Positions 28,470 through 37,906 are shown, counted from the stretch's first letter. The stretch is DNA of 64,000 nt from Saccharopolyspora rhizosphaerae (GCF_003931915.1 NZ_RSAA01000015.1:434001-498000); one strand, 5' to 3'. Program-made: numbers and translations. The notes: generated from the sequence alone by a model not told the origin.

Positions 28470-28490
28470 CGCCACCAGGGGAGCGCAGCA

Positions 28491-30017
28491 TCAGTGCGGG
28501 GGGCGCTCCCCGCGAGCGCCCGCGCGCTCGGGTTCGACGTCCCGCTCCAGGAACGGTGCGAGCAGGCCGGGCACCGCTTCGTCGGCCAGCGCCAGGCCCT
28601 CGCCGGTGGGGACGTCGTAGATCCGGTAGAGGCTCGAGCCCGCCGCGGTGGTCGCGCCCACGGTGACGAGGTCGGCGCGACGCTGGAACAACGTGCGGGA
28701 GATCCGCCAGCCGATGATGTTCTCGCGCTGCAGCGCGACCGTGTGCCGCATCGCGCTTCCGTTGCGCGCCAAAAGGTACCGCTCGTCGAGCGCGTGGCCG
28801 AGACCGCGGTAGGCGTCGACCGCGAAACCCAGTCCGGCCAGCAGCGCCAGCACCGCCAAGCTCATCGCGAAGCCCACCGGGAACCAGCCGAGCACCGCGG
28901 GGGTCGACACCGCGGCGGCGACTCCCAGCGCGCTCCACAGCGCCCAGCCGATCCGGCGCCGCAGCGCCGCCCGCGGGTGCGGCAGGAGCGGCACGTCGAA
29001 GGGCTGCTCGCGCAGCACGGCGGCCGCGACCCGCCTGGCCTCCCCGCGAGGAGCGGGTGGCAGCAAGGTCTTGCTCTCCGGCTGCTTCTTGTCCTGCTTC
29101 TGCGCCTGCAGTCCGGTGGCCACGGCGCCGAGCCGGGCCCCGCCTGCCAGCCGCAGCGGCAGCGGCTCGCACAGCTCGATGCCGCGCAACCGGCGTTCCT
29201 CCAGCGACAGCGAGCGGGTGGTCAGCAAACCGCGCTTGACCCGCAGCGTGCCCGGTTCGCGGGTGAGCTGGTAGCCCCACCACATCTCCAGCGAGAGCAG
29301 GAACGCCCCGACGATCCCGGCGACCAGCGCGATGCCGACCACGACCAGCACGAACGCCACGACGCCCATCGCGACGACGGCACTGCCGAGAGCTTCGAAG
29401 ACACCCCACTTGCGCAGCAGCTCGTCGAGGGAGCCGAAGGCCGAGCCGATCGCGCCCCACACCACCAGCATCAGCGACACGGTCAGCGCCGAGTACCCGA
29501 GCCACTGCGGCTTGAGCCGGCTGAGCACGCCGTCGTCAGAGCGACCCTCCTCCTCCACAGTGGACCGGCCGCCGAGGAGGATGGCGTGCCGGAGGGTTTC
29601 GGCGTCCGCGCGGCTGATCGACTGGAGCTTGATGGCGGCCTCGTCGCCCTGGGCCCCGGTGCTGATCTTCACCGTGGAGATCCCGAACAGCCGCTCGTGC
29701 GGTGCCGCGGTCAGGTCCACGGTGCGGATGCGTTCGCGCGGGATCGACCGGTGGTTGCGGACCAGCCCGCCGAGCCGCTGCTCGAAGCGCTCCTCGGTGA
29801 CCCGGTACCGGTAGAACACCCACTGGTAGGTGGCGCCCCCGGCGACGAGCACGCCGGAACCCAGACCGATCAGCACCGTGATGAGCACGGCCGTCACCCC
29901 GGCCCCGGCCAGGGTCATGATGAGCACCGTGGCCAGCGCCGGTGCCGCCACGACGACTCCGGCCGCCGGGATCGAGCGCGGGTCCAGGCGCTGCCACTGC
30001 CCGTCGAGGACGTTCAC
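28491..30017 (-). CDS. Large PH-domain (DUF304/YdbT-like) membrane protein
   Basis: 508-aa protein with several membrane helices and repeated bacterial PH (YdbT) segments: FYRYRVTEERFEQRLGGLVR with RIRTVDLTAAPHERLFGIS, then GYQLTREPGTLRVKRGLL with RGIELCEPLPLRLAGG, then RYLLARNGSAMRHTVALQR. GTG start at 30017 overlaps the upstream PH gene stop (GTGA). The pair resembles YdbS-YdbT of Bacillus, which is linked to envelope stress; function in actinomycetes is not established. Confidence 0.85.
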   Translation of the reverse strand: MNVLDGQWQRLDPRSIPAAGVVVAAPALATVLIMTLAGAGVTAVLITVLIGLGSGVLVAGGATYQWVFYRYRVTEERFEQRLGGLVRNHRSIPRERIRTVDLTAAPHERLFGISTVKISTGAQGDEAAIKLQSISRADAETLRHAILLGGRSTVEEEGRSDDGVLSRLKPQWLGYSALTVSLMLVVWGAIGSAFGSLDELLRKWGVFEALGSAVVAMGVVAFVLVVVGIALVAGIVGAFLLSLEMWWGYQLTREPGTLRVKRGLLTTRSLSLEERRLRGIELCEPLPLRLAGGARLGAVATGLQAQKQDKKQPESKTLLPPAPRGEARRVAAAVLREQPFDVPLLPHPRAALRRRIGWALWSALGVAAAVSTPAVLGWFPVGFAMSLAVLALLAGLGFAVDAYRGLGHALDERYLLARNGSAMRHTVALQRENIIGWRISRTLFQRRADLVTVGATTAAGSSLYRIYDVPTGEGLALADEAVPGLLAPFLERDVEPERAGARGERPPH

Positions 30018-30508
30018 GTCGCATCTCCCGGTGTCGCTTGGGTGGTCGCGGTGAGCTGCTCGACGATCTCCGCCGCCTGCTCGCGGTCCATCCCGTCGAT
30101 GCTCAGTGGACCGGCCGCCGAGGCGGTGGTGACGGTGACGCTGGAGAGGTCGAACAGCTGCTGGAGCGGGCCGCGCACGGTGTCGACGGTCTGGATCCGC
30201 GACATCGGCGCGATCCGCCACTCCTGCCGCAGCCAGCCCGCTGCCGTGTAGACGGCGTCGTCGGTGATCTCCCAGCGGTGCACCCGGTAGCGCCACTGCG
30301 GCATCACCACGAGGTAGACCGCCCCCAGCACGGCGATCACGGCCGCCGGGAGCAGCAGCCAGAAGCGGGCCGGCGGGATCAGGACCCCCAGCGCCACCAG
30401 CACGACCACCGGCGGCAGCACCAGCGAGGACGCCTGGGCGGTCCACCAGCCGATCGCCCGCTTCTCCACCCGGTTGCGCGGCGGGCGGAGCCGCACTGCA
30501 TCGGACAT
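30014..30508 (-). CDS. Small PH-domain (YdbS-like) membrane protein
   Basis: 164 aa with two adjacent hydrophobic helices (about 28-70) followed by one bacterial PH unit: YRVHRWEITDDAVYTAAGWLRQ and the typical APMSRIQTVDTVRGPLQQLFDLSSVTV. ATG at 30508. Forms a translationally coupled pair with the large PH-domain gene. Confidence 0.87.
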   Translation of the reverse strand: MSDAVRLRPPRNRVEKRAIGWWTAQASSLVLPPVVVLVALGVLIPPARFWLLLPAAVIAVLGAVYLVVMPQWRYRVHRWEITDDAVYTAAGWLRQEWRIAPMSRIQTVDTVRGPLQQLFDLSSVTVTTASAAGPLSIDGMDREQAAEIVEQLTATTQATPGDAT

Positions 30509-30572
30509 CTCATGCCCCTCTCGTGAGCGATCGACGACGATTGTGTCGGACCGCCGGGTCGTGCGTGTGCCT

Positions 30573-32072
30573 CTACAGGGATTTCAGCTGCGGCCAGATC
30601 TCCGACCACGGCCGGGTCTTGCCGGTCGCGATCCAGCCCTTGAGCGCCTCACCGGGGATCGCGGGCCGGATGTCGGTGAAGTGCGGTCGCAGCTCCTCGA
30701 CGTCGTTGCCGTAGTAGACGATCGTGTCGACGTCGTCGGACGGCCGTCCGAAGTAGCCGTACCCGCGGTGCGGGCTGAACACCTCGGGCAGCGGGTGGTG
30801 CCTGCTGCCGACGTCGAGCATCGCCGCCGAGATGTAGCTGCCGCCGACCACCGCTGTGCGGGAGCGCTGCTCGGCGGGGAGCGAGAGGTACGCGGCGGAG
30901 ACGTCCCGGGCGATGCGGTCGCTGACCCGGTCGTCGTCGAGCTTGGTGAACGCGGCCGAGAACTCCTGGTTGATCGCCGCACCGGAGAACGCGAGCACCC
31001 CGGCCAGTCCGAGCGTCACCGCGTGGACCGGCCAGGCCGCCCACCCCCAGCGGGACGGCCTGGCCAGCCTGCGCCGCTGCAGCCCGACCACCGCCGCCGC
31101 GATGGGCACGCCGTACATGCCGAGCAGGTAGTACGGACGTCCGGCGGTGACGACGAAGAAGACCCACAGCAGCACCATGGCGAGGCCGAGCATCCGGTAC
31201 GGCCGCAACCAGGACCGGGTCAGCAGCATCCACAGCCCGGACAGCACGAGCGCGGCGCCGAGGACACCCGCGTGGAGCACCAGCTGCACGGCTGTCCCGG
31301 CGCGACCACCCGAGAGCATCGGCGACTCCTCGGCCACGACCGCGGACATCGCCAGCTGCGGCCACCCGTGGGCCGCCTGCCAGATCAGGGTCGGCGCGGC
31401 GATCAGCAGCGCGATCCCGGTACCGGCCCACAGCTTCGGCCGGGTCAGCACCGCTCGCGGGCCCACCACCAGGACGCTGACCAGCAGCGCCGCGCAGAGA
31501 GCCACGACCTGGAACTTGAACTGCAGGTTGACGCCCAGCAGCACGCCGAACACCAGCAGCAACCGGTCGTCGGCGACACCCTGCGAGTGCTGCCGCAGCC
31601 ACCGCACCAGCGGCAGCAGCAGCGCGGTCCACAGCAGCGGTTCGAAGGTGTAGGGCGCCACCCAGTGCCCGACCAGGTTGCTCCACAGCCCGGTCGCCGC
31701 GGCGAAGGCCGCGAGGGTCTGCGCCCGCCGGTCTGCCCCCAGTTCGCGGGCCAGCAGGGCGATCAGCACGACCGCGCCGCCGGTGGCCAGTGCGGCCGGG
31801 AGGCGCAGCACGAACATCGAGTCCGGGGCGATGAGGTCCATCGCCGCCGCGATGAGCGGCGCCAAGGGTGGTTGGTCCGCGTAGCCCCAGTCCGGGTGGA
31901 ACCGGCCGGCCGCGAGCATGTAGACCTCGTCGATCCAGTAGTCCCCGAACAGCCCCGCGATCGCGTGCACCGCGGTCAGGACTCCGGCCACGGCCAGCAC
32001 GGGCCACCTGGCGAGGGCGTGCTGCGGCCCGACGGGTTGCGCGGTGCGCGCCCTCGGTGGGTCGATGATCAT
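30573..32072 (-). CDS. GT39/ArnT-like membrane glycosyltransferase
   Basis: 499-aa polytopic protein of the polyprenyl-phosphate sugar transferase type. The first extracytoplasmic loop carries the acidic DYWIDEVYMLAAGRFHPDWGYADQPPLAPLI region, expected to bind metal and lipid-phosphate donor. About 10-12 helices follow, then a soluble C-terminal part (about 395-499). ATG at 32072 follows GGGGGAA. Acceptor unknown; cell-envelope glycan or protein mannosylation are options. Confidence 0.8.
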   Translation of the reverse strand: MIIDPPRARTAQPVGPQHALARWPVLAVAGVLTAVHAIAGLFGDYWIDEVYMLAAGRFHPDWGYADQPPLAPLIAAAMDLIAPDSMFVLRLPAALATGGAVVLIALLARELGADRRAQTLAAFAAATGLWSNLVGHWVAPYTFEPLLWTALLLPLVRWLRQHSQGVADDRLLLVFGVLLGVNLQFKFQVVALCAALLVSVLVVGPRAVLTRPKLWAGTGIALLIAAPTLIWQAAHGWPQLAMSAVVAEESPMLSGGRAGTAVQLVLHAGVLGAALVLSGLWMLLTRSWLRPYRMLGLAMVLLWVFFVVTAGRPYYLLGMYGVPIAAAVVGLQRRRLARPSRWGWAAWPVHAVTLGLAGVLAFSGAAINQEFSAAFTKLDDDRVSDRIARDVSAAYLSLPAEQRSRTAVVGGSYISAAMLDVGSRHHPLPEVFSPHRGYGYFGRPSDDVDTIVYYGNDVEELRPHFTDIRPAIPGEALKGWIATGKTRPWSEIWPQLKSL

Positions 32073-32255
32073 GGCTTCCCCCAGGAATCGGTTGCGGGAC
32101 CAGTCAACACGCAGCCGGGGCTTGATCGGCACGGCGAGAGGTCGCGAACGCGGTGGACGAAGGTTGCGCCCGGCGGAGCGCGGTGCAACTTTCGTCTAGA
32201 CCTCGATGTCATGACGTGGGGTTCCGCTACGCGGCCTGGGGGAGCGGGACCTAAC

Positions 32256-33512
32256 GTGGACCGGGTGACACGACCGCTCTGGCGGCTGCTCTGGAACACC
32301 CCGCGAGAGGCAGCCTTCGACATCTGCCTGGTGATCGGGTTGCACGTGTTCGCGCGCGTGCTCTCGCAGTTCTACCCGACGGACGTGCCGCCCGGCACCT
32401 ACGACTGGATCGGCGGTCTGTGGTTCAGCGACGTCGTCGACGCCGTGCTGGGTGTCGCGCTGCTCGCGCGCCGCCGGTACCCGGTGGTGCTGCTGTGGGC
32501 GATCGCGCTGCTCTCCGTCGCGCAGGCGCTGCTGATCACCTTCGGGCCCGGACCGCTGATGCGGATCAACGTCTCCACCGACCCGTGGGTGCCCGGCATC
32601 ACGCCGTGGGTGATCTACGCCGCGTTGGTGTACGACCGAGGTCGGCGCTCCCTCGTGTGGGCGCTGATCGCCGTCGTGACGGTCGTGAGCCTGCGCGTGT
32701 GGGCCGAACCGAGCGGTGACGCGGTGGTGACGGGTGCGGCGTGGACGATCTTCCCGGCGGTGCTCGGCCTCTACGCAGGTGCGCGCACCCGGCTGGTCGA
32801 GGCGCTGCGGGAGCGCGCCGAGCGCGCCGAGCGCGAGCGCGAACTGCTGGCCGAGCAGGCGCGCGCCGAGGAGCGCGCCCGGCTGGCCGCGGAGATGCAC
32901 GACGTCGTCACCCACCGGGTCAACCTGATGGTGCTGCAGGCGGGGGCGCTCGGCGTGATCAGCGACGACCCGGCGGTGCACCGGGCGGCCGAGGAGCTGC
33001 GCGCCAGCGGCGGCGAAGCGCTCGCCGAGCTGCGCGACCTCGTCGGCGTGCTGCGCCGCCGCGACGAGGAGCAGCAGGGACCCGGTGCGGGCCCGCCGAG
33101 CGACGTGCCCGACTTCCGCGAGCTCATCGCCCAGTCCGAAGCGGTGGGCATGCGCGTGGAGTTCACCATGGACGGAGACCCGGGCCAGGTCACCCCGGCG
33201 GTCGGCAGGACCGCCTACCGCGTGGTGCAGGAAGGCTTGACCAACGCGCACAAGCACGCGCCCGGAGCCGAGGTGCACGTTCGCGTGCTGCACAGCGACG
33301 ACCGCGTGCGCGTCGGCGTCCGCAACACAGCAGGGTCGGGGCCCTCGTCCGAACTCTCCGGCAGCGGTGGGGGAGTCGGACTGCTCGGGCTGCAGCAGCG
33401 CGTCGAGCTCGTCGGCGGCACCTTCCGCGCCGGGCCGACCGACGGCGGCGGGTTCGAGGTCGAGGCCATGCTTCCCGGGTACGTGCCCACCGAGGAGAGC
33501 GCCGATGCCTGA
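32256..33512 (+). CDS. NarL-type (HisKA_3) sensor histidine kinase
   Basis: 418 aa: N-terminal membrane region of about five helices (about 20-175), a charged coiled linker (ALRERAERAERERELLAEQA), phospho-acceptor box LAAEMHDVVTHRVNLMVLQAG, then an ATPase domain with NAHKHAPGAEV and GGGVGLLGLQQRVEL. GTG at 32256 is preferred because GGAGCGGG lies about 9 bases upstream; GTG at 32265 is an alternative. Overlaps its response regulator. Confidence 0.88.
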   Translation: MDRVTRPLWRLLWNTPREAAFDICLVIGLHVFARVLSQFYPTDVPPGTYDWIGGLWFSDVVDAVLGVALLARRRYPVVLLWAIALLSVAQALLITFGPGPLMRINVSTDPWVPGITPWVIYAALVYDRGRRSLVWALIAVVTVVSLRVWAEPSGDAVVTGAAWTIFPAVLGLYAGARTRLVEALRERAERAERERELLAEQARAEERARLAAEMHDVVTHRVNLMVLQAGALGVISDDPAVHRAAEELRASGGEALAELRDLVGVLRRRDEEQQGPGAGPPSDVPDFRELIAQSEAVGMRVEFTMDGDPGQVTPAVGRTAYRVVQEGLTNAHKHAPGAEVHVRVLHSDDRVRVGVRNTAGSGPSSELSGSGGGVGLLGLQQRVELVGGTFRAGPTDGGGFEVEAMLPGYVPTEESADA

Positions 33513-34164
33513 GACGATCCGGGTTCTCGTCGTCGACGACGAACCGATGGTCTGCGCCCACCTGCGCACCATCCTGGGCTCCGCGCCCGACATCGACGTC
33601 GTCGACGACGCCCAGGACGGTGCTGCCGCCGTCGAATCGGTGGTCCGGCACCGGCCCGACGTCGTGCTCATGGACTTGCGGATGCCGGGCGTGGACGGCC
33701 TCACCGCCACCGAGCGGATCTGCGGCATGCCCGACGCCCCGGCCGTGGTCGCGCTGACGACCTTCGACGCCGACAAGTACGTGCTGCGCGCCCTGCGCGC
33801 CGGTGCGGTCGGGTTCCTCGTGAAGTCCACGCCCCCGCACGAGCTCATCGGCCTGGTGCGGGTCGCCGCCGACGGGCACACCGTGCTCTCCGAGGAGGCC
33901 AAGCGCCGGTTGCTGGCGGCCACCGGCGGCGAGCAGCCCGCGCGCGAGCGGGCGGTCCGGCTGACCCGCGAGCTCACCGAGCGGGAGGTCGACGTGCTCA
34001 CCTGCCTCGGCCGCGGGATGTCCAACGCGCAGATCGCCGCCCGCCTGCACCTCTCGGAAGCGACCGTGAAGTCCTACGTCTCGCGGATGCTGGTCAAGCT
34101 CGAGTGCGAGAACCGCCTGCAAGCAGGCCTGCTCGCTTACGACGCGGGCCTGGTACCCCGCTGA
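33505..34164 (+). CDS. NarL/LuxR-family response regulator
   Basis: 219 aa. The receiver domain has VVDDEPMV, phospho-Asp in VVLMDLRMPG, Thr in ALTTFDADK and Lys in GFLVKST. The C-terminal LuxR helix-turn-helix is LTEREVDVLTCLGRGMSNAQ then IAARLHLSEATVKSYVSRML. ATG at 33505 lies inside the end of the kinase gene (8-bp overlap). Cognate pair with that kinase; targets unknown. Confidence 0.92.
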   Translation: MPETIRVLVVDDEPMVCAHLRTILGSAPDIDVVDDAQDGAAAVESVVRHRPDVVLMDLRMPGVDGLTATERICGMPDAPAVVALTTFDADKYVLRALRAGAVGFLVKSTPPHELIGLVRVAADGHTVLSEEAKRRLLAATGGEQPARERAVRLTRELTEREVDVLTCLGRGMSNAQIAARLHLSEATVKSYVSRMLVKLECENRLQAGLLAYDAGLVPR

Positions 34165-34948
34165 CGGCACGCCAGGCGTGCTCCAGGTGTGGGGGTTCAG
34201 CGGGCGCTGCCGCGGGTTCTGAGCGGCTTCGTGGGCGAGCACGCCGAACGCCGCGTGCACGGATGCTCGAGGAGCGGCGCACGGCGTTCACGGAGCCGCT
34301 GCGCTCTTCACTTCCGGAGATCCCGGCTACCAGCACCGCCAGGCAGGGCGAGCGATCCACCAGAGCACTAGGCCGACCGGGTGGACTCCTCCATCAGGTT
34401 CAACGATCAATCGAGTGAGGTCCGCCGATTGGCTCTGGAATATTCCACCCAAGATCGGTACACCATAAGTGACGCGTTCCGCGCGGTTGTCGGGGCCGGG
34501 AACGCGTCAGCGCCGTCGGTTCGGGGATCGATGGCGCACCGGTCGGAGGGGTCCGGCCGCAACGAGGGTGCCCTCGGCGCAATCGGGGTGCGCCGAGGGC
34601 ACCTTTCTCTCCCCGCACGTCCTCCCGCACGTCCGCCGGACTCGGCTCGTCGGAACGCTCTCCGGTGCGCACTCCTCAGAGGACCGGCTTTCGCTTCCGC
34701 CGATCTCGAATCGGCTTCAGGCGTGGTGTTCCCGGGTGAGCAATTGTCGCCGGACGGTTGATTTCCTCAGCCTCCTCGACCCCTCGTGACCTGCGGCTCA
34801 ATGGGGAAAAGCGGCAAAATCCTTCCCTTTCGCGGTTGTTCTCCGTCCGGTTACTGTTCGATCAAGTTGCTGCGGGGAGCCGGTTGGGGGAAGGCAGGCC
34901 TTCGGCTGGAGTTCGCGTGGCAAGTCCTTCGGACAAGGAGATCTCACG
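34165..34948. other. 784-bp intergenic region with a terminator, no convincing gene
   Basis: No reading frame here combines a ribosome site with protein-like composition throughout. A GTG at 34381 opens a frame that starts plausibly (VDSSIRFNDQSSEVRRLALE) but runs straight through a strong terminator and turns Pro/Arg-rich, so I do not call it. Base composition drops to AT-rich patches around 34425-34475 and 34800-34860; the latter is probably the promoter region of the trypsin gene. Confidence 0.5.
34567..34603 (+). terminator. Strong Rho-independent terminator without an obvious upstream gene
   Basis: Perfect 15-bp stem (34567-34581 with 34589-34603; GGTGCCCTCGGCGCA on the left arm), 7-base loop, followed by TTTCTCT. 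It lies 400 bp past the response-regulator stop and 345 bp before the trypsin start, so the transcript it ends is unclear. Confidence 0.88.
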
Positions 34949-35737
34949 ATGGTCGATGCCCCACGTCGCCTCGCCCGGTTCGCCGGTGGTGCCGTTGTCG
35001 CCGTTGCAGCGCTGACCTCGGCTTCCGTGGCCCAGGCGGCTCCGGCCGACGTCAACCCGTTCATCGTCGGCGGGCAGGACGCCAACATCGCGGACCACCC
35101 GTTCACCGTCGCGCTGACCACTCCGGACGGTCAGCAGTTCTGCGGCGGCTCGCTGGTGGCCGAGAACAAGGTCCTCACCGCCGCGCACTGCACCGACGGC
35201 CAGCAGGCCGCCGACATCAAGGTGGTCAGCGGCCGCACCACCATGAGCTCCAGCGAGGGCACGGTCTCCGACGTCACGGACGTCTGGATCCACCCGGAGT
35301 ACACCGACGCCACCAAGGGCTTCGACGTCTCCGTGCTGACCCTCGGCGCCCCGGTGCAGGAAGCGCCCATCGAGCTCGCCACCGCCGACGACCCGAGCTA
35401 CGCCCCCGACACCGAGGCCACCATCCTCGGCTGGGGCAACACCTCGGAGGGCGGCCAGCAGTCCGACCACCTGCAGAAGGCGGCCGTGCCGGTGAGCTCC
35501 GACGAGACCTGCTCGCAGGCGTACCCGGAGTACAGCAACGAGTCGATGGTCTGCGCCGGTCTGCCGGAAGGCGGTGTCGACTCCTGCCAGGGCGACTCGG
35601 GCGGTCCGATGGTCGCCGGCGGTCGTCTGATCGGCGTCGTGTCCTGGGGCCAGGGCTGCGCGCAGGCCGGCTTCCCGGGCGTCTACGCCCGCGTCGGCGC
35701 CTACAACGACGTGATCACCGAGCAGATCAACTCCTGA
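34949..35737 (+). CDS. Secreted trypsin-like serine protease (S1)
   Basis: 262-aa preproenzyme. Signal peptide 1-30 (cleavage after VAQA), propeptide APADVNPF, mature start IVGG at 39. Catalytic triad His80 (TAAHC), Asp126 (GFDVSVL), Ser217 (CQGDSGGP). Asp211 at the base of the specificity pocket predicts cleavage after Lys or Arg, as in Streptomyces griseus trypsin. Six cysteines fit three disulfides. ATG follows AAGGAG by 7 bases. The short propeptide implies activation by another protease. Confidence 0.95.
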   Translation: MVDAPRRLARFAGGAVVAVAALTSASVAQAAPADVNPFIVGGQDANIADHPFTVALTTPDGQQFCGGSLVAENKVLTAAHCTDGQQAADIKVVSGRTTMSSSEGTVSDVTDVWIHPEYTDATKGFDVSVLTLGAPVQEAPIELATADDPSYAPDTEATILGWGNTSEGGQQSDHLQKAAVPVSSDETCSQAYPEYSNESMVCAGLPEGGVDSCQGDSGGPMVAGGRLIGVVSWGQGCAQAGFPGVYARVGAYNDVITEQINS

Positions 35738-35797
35738 CGAGCGACCGGCCGGGGTTGTCATCCCGCTGGCCTCGGCCGGGCCCGCTCCGCTGAGGAG

Positions 35798-35832
35798 GAA
35801 AGGCCGTGGACGCCCGCCGTCCACGGCCTTTC
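35798..35832 (+). terminator. Rho-independent terminator after the trypsin gene
   Basis: Perfect 15-bp stem GAAAGGCCGTGGACG / CGTCCACGGCCTTTC with a 5-base loop, 61 bp after the stop. The A-rich and T-rich arms could work in both directions. Its presence argues against an upstream start for the IclR gene. Confidence 0.92.
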
Positions 35833-35958
35833 GCCGTCTCCTGCTGCTCCGATCCCGCCTCCTCTGGTGGCCCGCGCGGTCACCGCGTGCTCGCTGTACT
35901 GTTCGGTAGGTTCCGTCCGGGGCGGGGAGGGACGACGAGGAGCAGGAGGATTCGAGGG

Positions 35959-36738
35959 GTGACGGCTGAGGACGCGGCCAGCTCGCACGGGCACAACCTG
36001 GTGAAGTCGGCAGACCGGGCGTTGATCATCCTGGAGCTGCTGTCCCGGGGGCGGCACCGGCTCAGCGACATCGCCGAGACGCTGCGCCTGCCGTTGTCCA
36101 GCGTGCACGGCCTGCTCGGCACCCTCGTGCACCGCGGCTTCGCCGAGTTCGACCCGACCACCCGCACCTACGGGCTCGGCCTCAAGGCCTGGACGGTCGG
36201 GCAGGGCTACACCGGGCACCGCGACATCGTCGGCCTCGCGCTGCCGCTGATGGAACGGCTCGCGCAGGAGACCGGGGAGACCGTGCAGCTGTCGCGCCTC
36301 GACGGCATCGAGAACGTCTACATCGCCATCGCCGAATCGCCCCAGCCGATGAAGCTCGTCTCGGCGGTGGGGATGCGCCTGCCCGCCCACTCCGTCGCGC
36401 TCGGCAAGGTGCTGCTGGCGGGCCTGAGCAACGACGAGGTCGCCGCCCGCTACGCGGACGCGGAGCTCGAACGCTTCACCGACCACACGATCACCGAGCT
36501 GCCGGACCTGCTCGTCGAGCTCGACCAGGTCCGGCACGACGGCTGCGCGACCGACGACGAGGAGTACATCATCGGCTGCCGCTGCGTGGCGGTGCCGATC
36601 AGGGACCACGCGGGCGAGGTCATCGCAGGCATGTCCGTGTCCGCCCCCACGCCCCGCTGCGGCCCCCGCTGGACCGAGGAGACCCGAGTCCCCCTCACCG
36701 AAGCGGCCCAAGCCGTCCACCACCAACTCCGCCACTGA
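35959..36738 (+). CDS. IclR-family transcriptional regulator
   Basis: 259 aa. N-terminal winged helix (about 14-70): SADRALIILELLSRGRHRLS then DIAETLRLPLSSVHGLLGTL. The C-terminal effector domain has LMERLAQETGETVQLSRLDG, MRLPAHSVALGKVLLAGLS and CRCVAVPIRDHAGEVIAGMS. GTG at 35959 has AGGAGG 9 bases upstream; a longer frame would run through the preceding terminator. Target and effector unknown; the flanking trypsin and dioxygenase are candidates only by position. Confidence 0.9.
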   Translation: MTAEDAASSHGHNLVKSADRALIILELLSRGRHRLSDIAETLRLPLSSVHGLLGTLVHRGFAEFDPTTRTYGLGLKAWTVGQGYTGHRDIVGLALPLMERLAQETGETVQLSRLDGIENVYIAIAESPQPMKLVSAVGMRLPAHSVALGKVLLAGLSNDEVAARYADAELERFTDHTITELPDLLVELDQVRHDGCATDDEEYIIGCRCVAVPIRDHAGEVIAGMSVSAPTPRCGPRWTEETRVPLTEAAQAVHHQLRH

Positions 36739-36883
36739 AGCTCCCCGAGAACGGCGAGGACGGCCAGCAGACCACGAGCGGCTTCGTGCGCCGGTCTGAT
36801 GTGGCACGGCGACCTCGGAGCTCCGCGTGCCGTCGTCAACCGACGACGGCCGCAAAGCCGCTCAAGGACCCGCGGCGGCCCCA

Positions 36884-36985
36884 CTGCTGGGCTGAGCTCC
36901 GCGGTGCCGGGCCGAGCGCCAAGGGTGCCGGGCTGAGTTCCTCAGGTGCTGGGCTGAGCCCTCCGGTAGCCGGCCAAGCCTTGAG
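36884..36985. repeat. 20-21 bp tandem repeat, about five degenerate copies
   Basis: Units based on GTGCCGGGCTGAGTTCCTCA begin at about 36884, 36904, 36925, 36946 and 36966. They lie in the 390-bp gap between the converging IclR and dioxygenase genes, directly before a paired-palindrome element. Confidence 0.75.
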
Positions 36986-37001
36986 GGCAGGCTGAGTCCC
37001 C

Positions 37002-37061
37002 GTCGAACTTCGCGCGATGCGACGGGGATCTTCGGCCCTCGAACTTCGCGAGAAGTTCGAC
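37002..37061. repeat. Paired-palindrome element (TCGCGCGA/TCGCGAGA core)
   Basis: Left arm TCGAACTTCGCGCGATGCGA and right arm (37039-37060), a 22-bp palindrome with 10 of 11 pairs matching, 39 bp apart centre to centre. Same layout as elements near 1038-1091, 45073-45133 and 51757-52022. Located between converging gene ends. Confidence 0.8.
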
Positions 37062-37127
37062 AGGACCTCGCCGCACCGGGGCCTGGTACGGCGGCTCCGC
37101 AGCGTCCCCGCAAGAGGTTCTCGCTGG

Positions 37128-37895
37128 TCAGCCGAACTGGATGGAGCGCTTCGCGAGACCCCACCAGAAGCCTTCGACCGGGACGGTCTGGGCGTCCAGG
37201 TCATCGCCGGCGGCGCCGAGGGTGACGAACAGCGGCGCGAAGTGCTCGGTCCTCGGGTGGGCCAGTCGGCCGGCGGGGGCTTTGTGCTCGAAGTCGAGCA
37301 GGGCGTCGACGTCGCCGGAGGACAACGCCCGGCCTCCCCAGTCGTCGAACTCCACCGACCAGCTCGGCGTGGTGGAAGACCGCAGGGCGGCGAGGTTGTG
37401 GGTGAAGAACCCGCTGCCCACGATGAGCACGCCTTCGTCGCGCAGCGGCTGCAGGGATCGGCCGAGGCGCATCAGCGCCCCGGGCTCCAGCGTGGGCATC
37501 GAGATCTGCAGCACCGGGATGTCGGCGTCGGGGTACATCTCCTTGAGAGGCACGTAGGCGCCGTGGTCGAGGCCTCGTTCCGGCACGTCGACCACCGGGG
37601 TCTCGGTGTTTCCGAGCAGCGCGCGCACCCGCGTGGCCAGGGCCGGAGCGCCCGGAGCCGCGTAGCGCACCTCGTAGTACCGGTCGGGGAAGCCCCAGAA
37701 GTCGTAGACCAGCGGAACCGTGCTGGTCGCTCCGATCGCGAGGGGTGCTTCCTCCCAGTGCGCGGAGATGATCAGGATCGCCGTGGGCCGGGGCAGGTCG
37801 GCGGACCAGGCGGCGAGCTCACCGGGCCAGAGTTCGTCGTCGGCCAGCGGTGGGGCGCCGTGGCTGAGGTACAGGGCGGGCATGCGCGAGGTCAT
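37128..37895 (-). CDS. Class III extradiol dioxygenase (LigB/DODA, YgiD-like)
   Basis: 255-aa non-haem iron enzyme of the 4,5-DOPA extradiol dioxygenase group. Metal-site residues: His in YLSHGAPPL, His in IISAHWEE and His in GLDHGAYVPL; GSGFFTHNL is the second-sphere motif. Ring substrate unknown. Divergent from a MarR gene with two copies of a 15-bp site between them, so repression relieved by an aromatic ligand is likely. Confidence 0.88.
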   Translation of the reverse strand: MTSRMPALYLSHGAPPLADDELWPGELAAWSADLPRPTAILIISAHWEEAPLAIGATSTVPLVYDFWGFPDRYYEVRYAAPGAPALATRVRALLGNTETPVVDVPERGLDHGAYVPLKEMYPDADIPVLQISMPTLEPGALMRLGRSLQPLRDEGVLIVGSGFFTHNLAALRSSTTPSWSVEFDDWGGRALSSGDVDALLDFEHKAPAGRLAHPRTEHFAPLFVTLGAAGDDLDAQTVPVEGFWWGLAKRSIQFG

Positions 37896-37906
37896 CGCAA
37901 CCTCCT

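Noticed and set aside
34381-34761. 126-codon plus-strand frame starting VDSSIRFNDQSS
   Set aside because: It runs through a 15-bp perfect terminator and becomes Pro/Arg-rich; no ribosome site.
35806-35958. N-terminal extension of the IclR gene
   Set aside because: It would include the trypsin terminator; GTG at 35959 has an excellent AGGAGG site.
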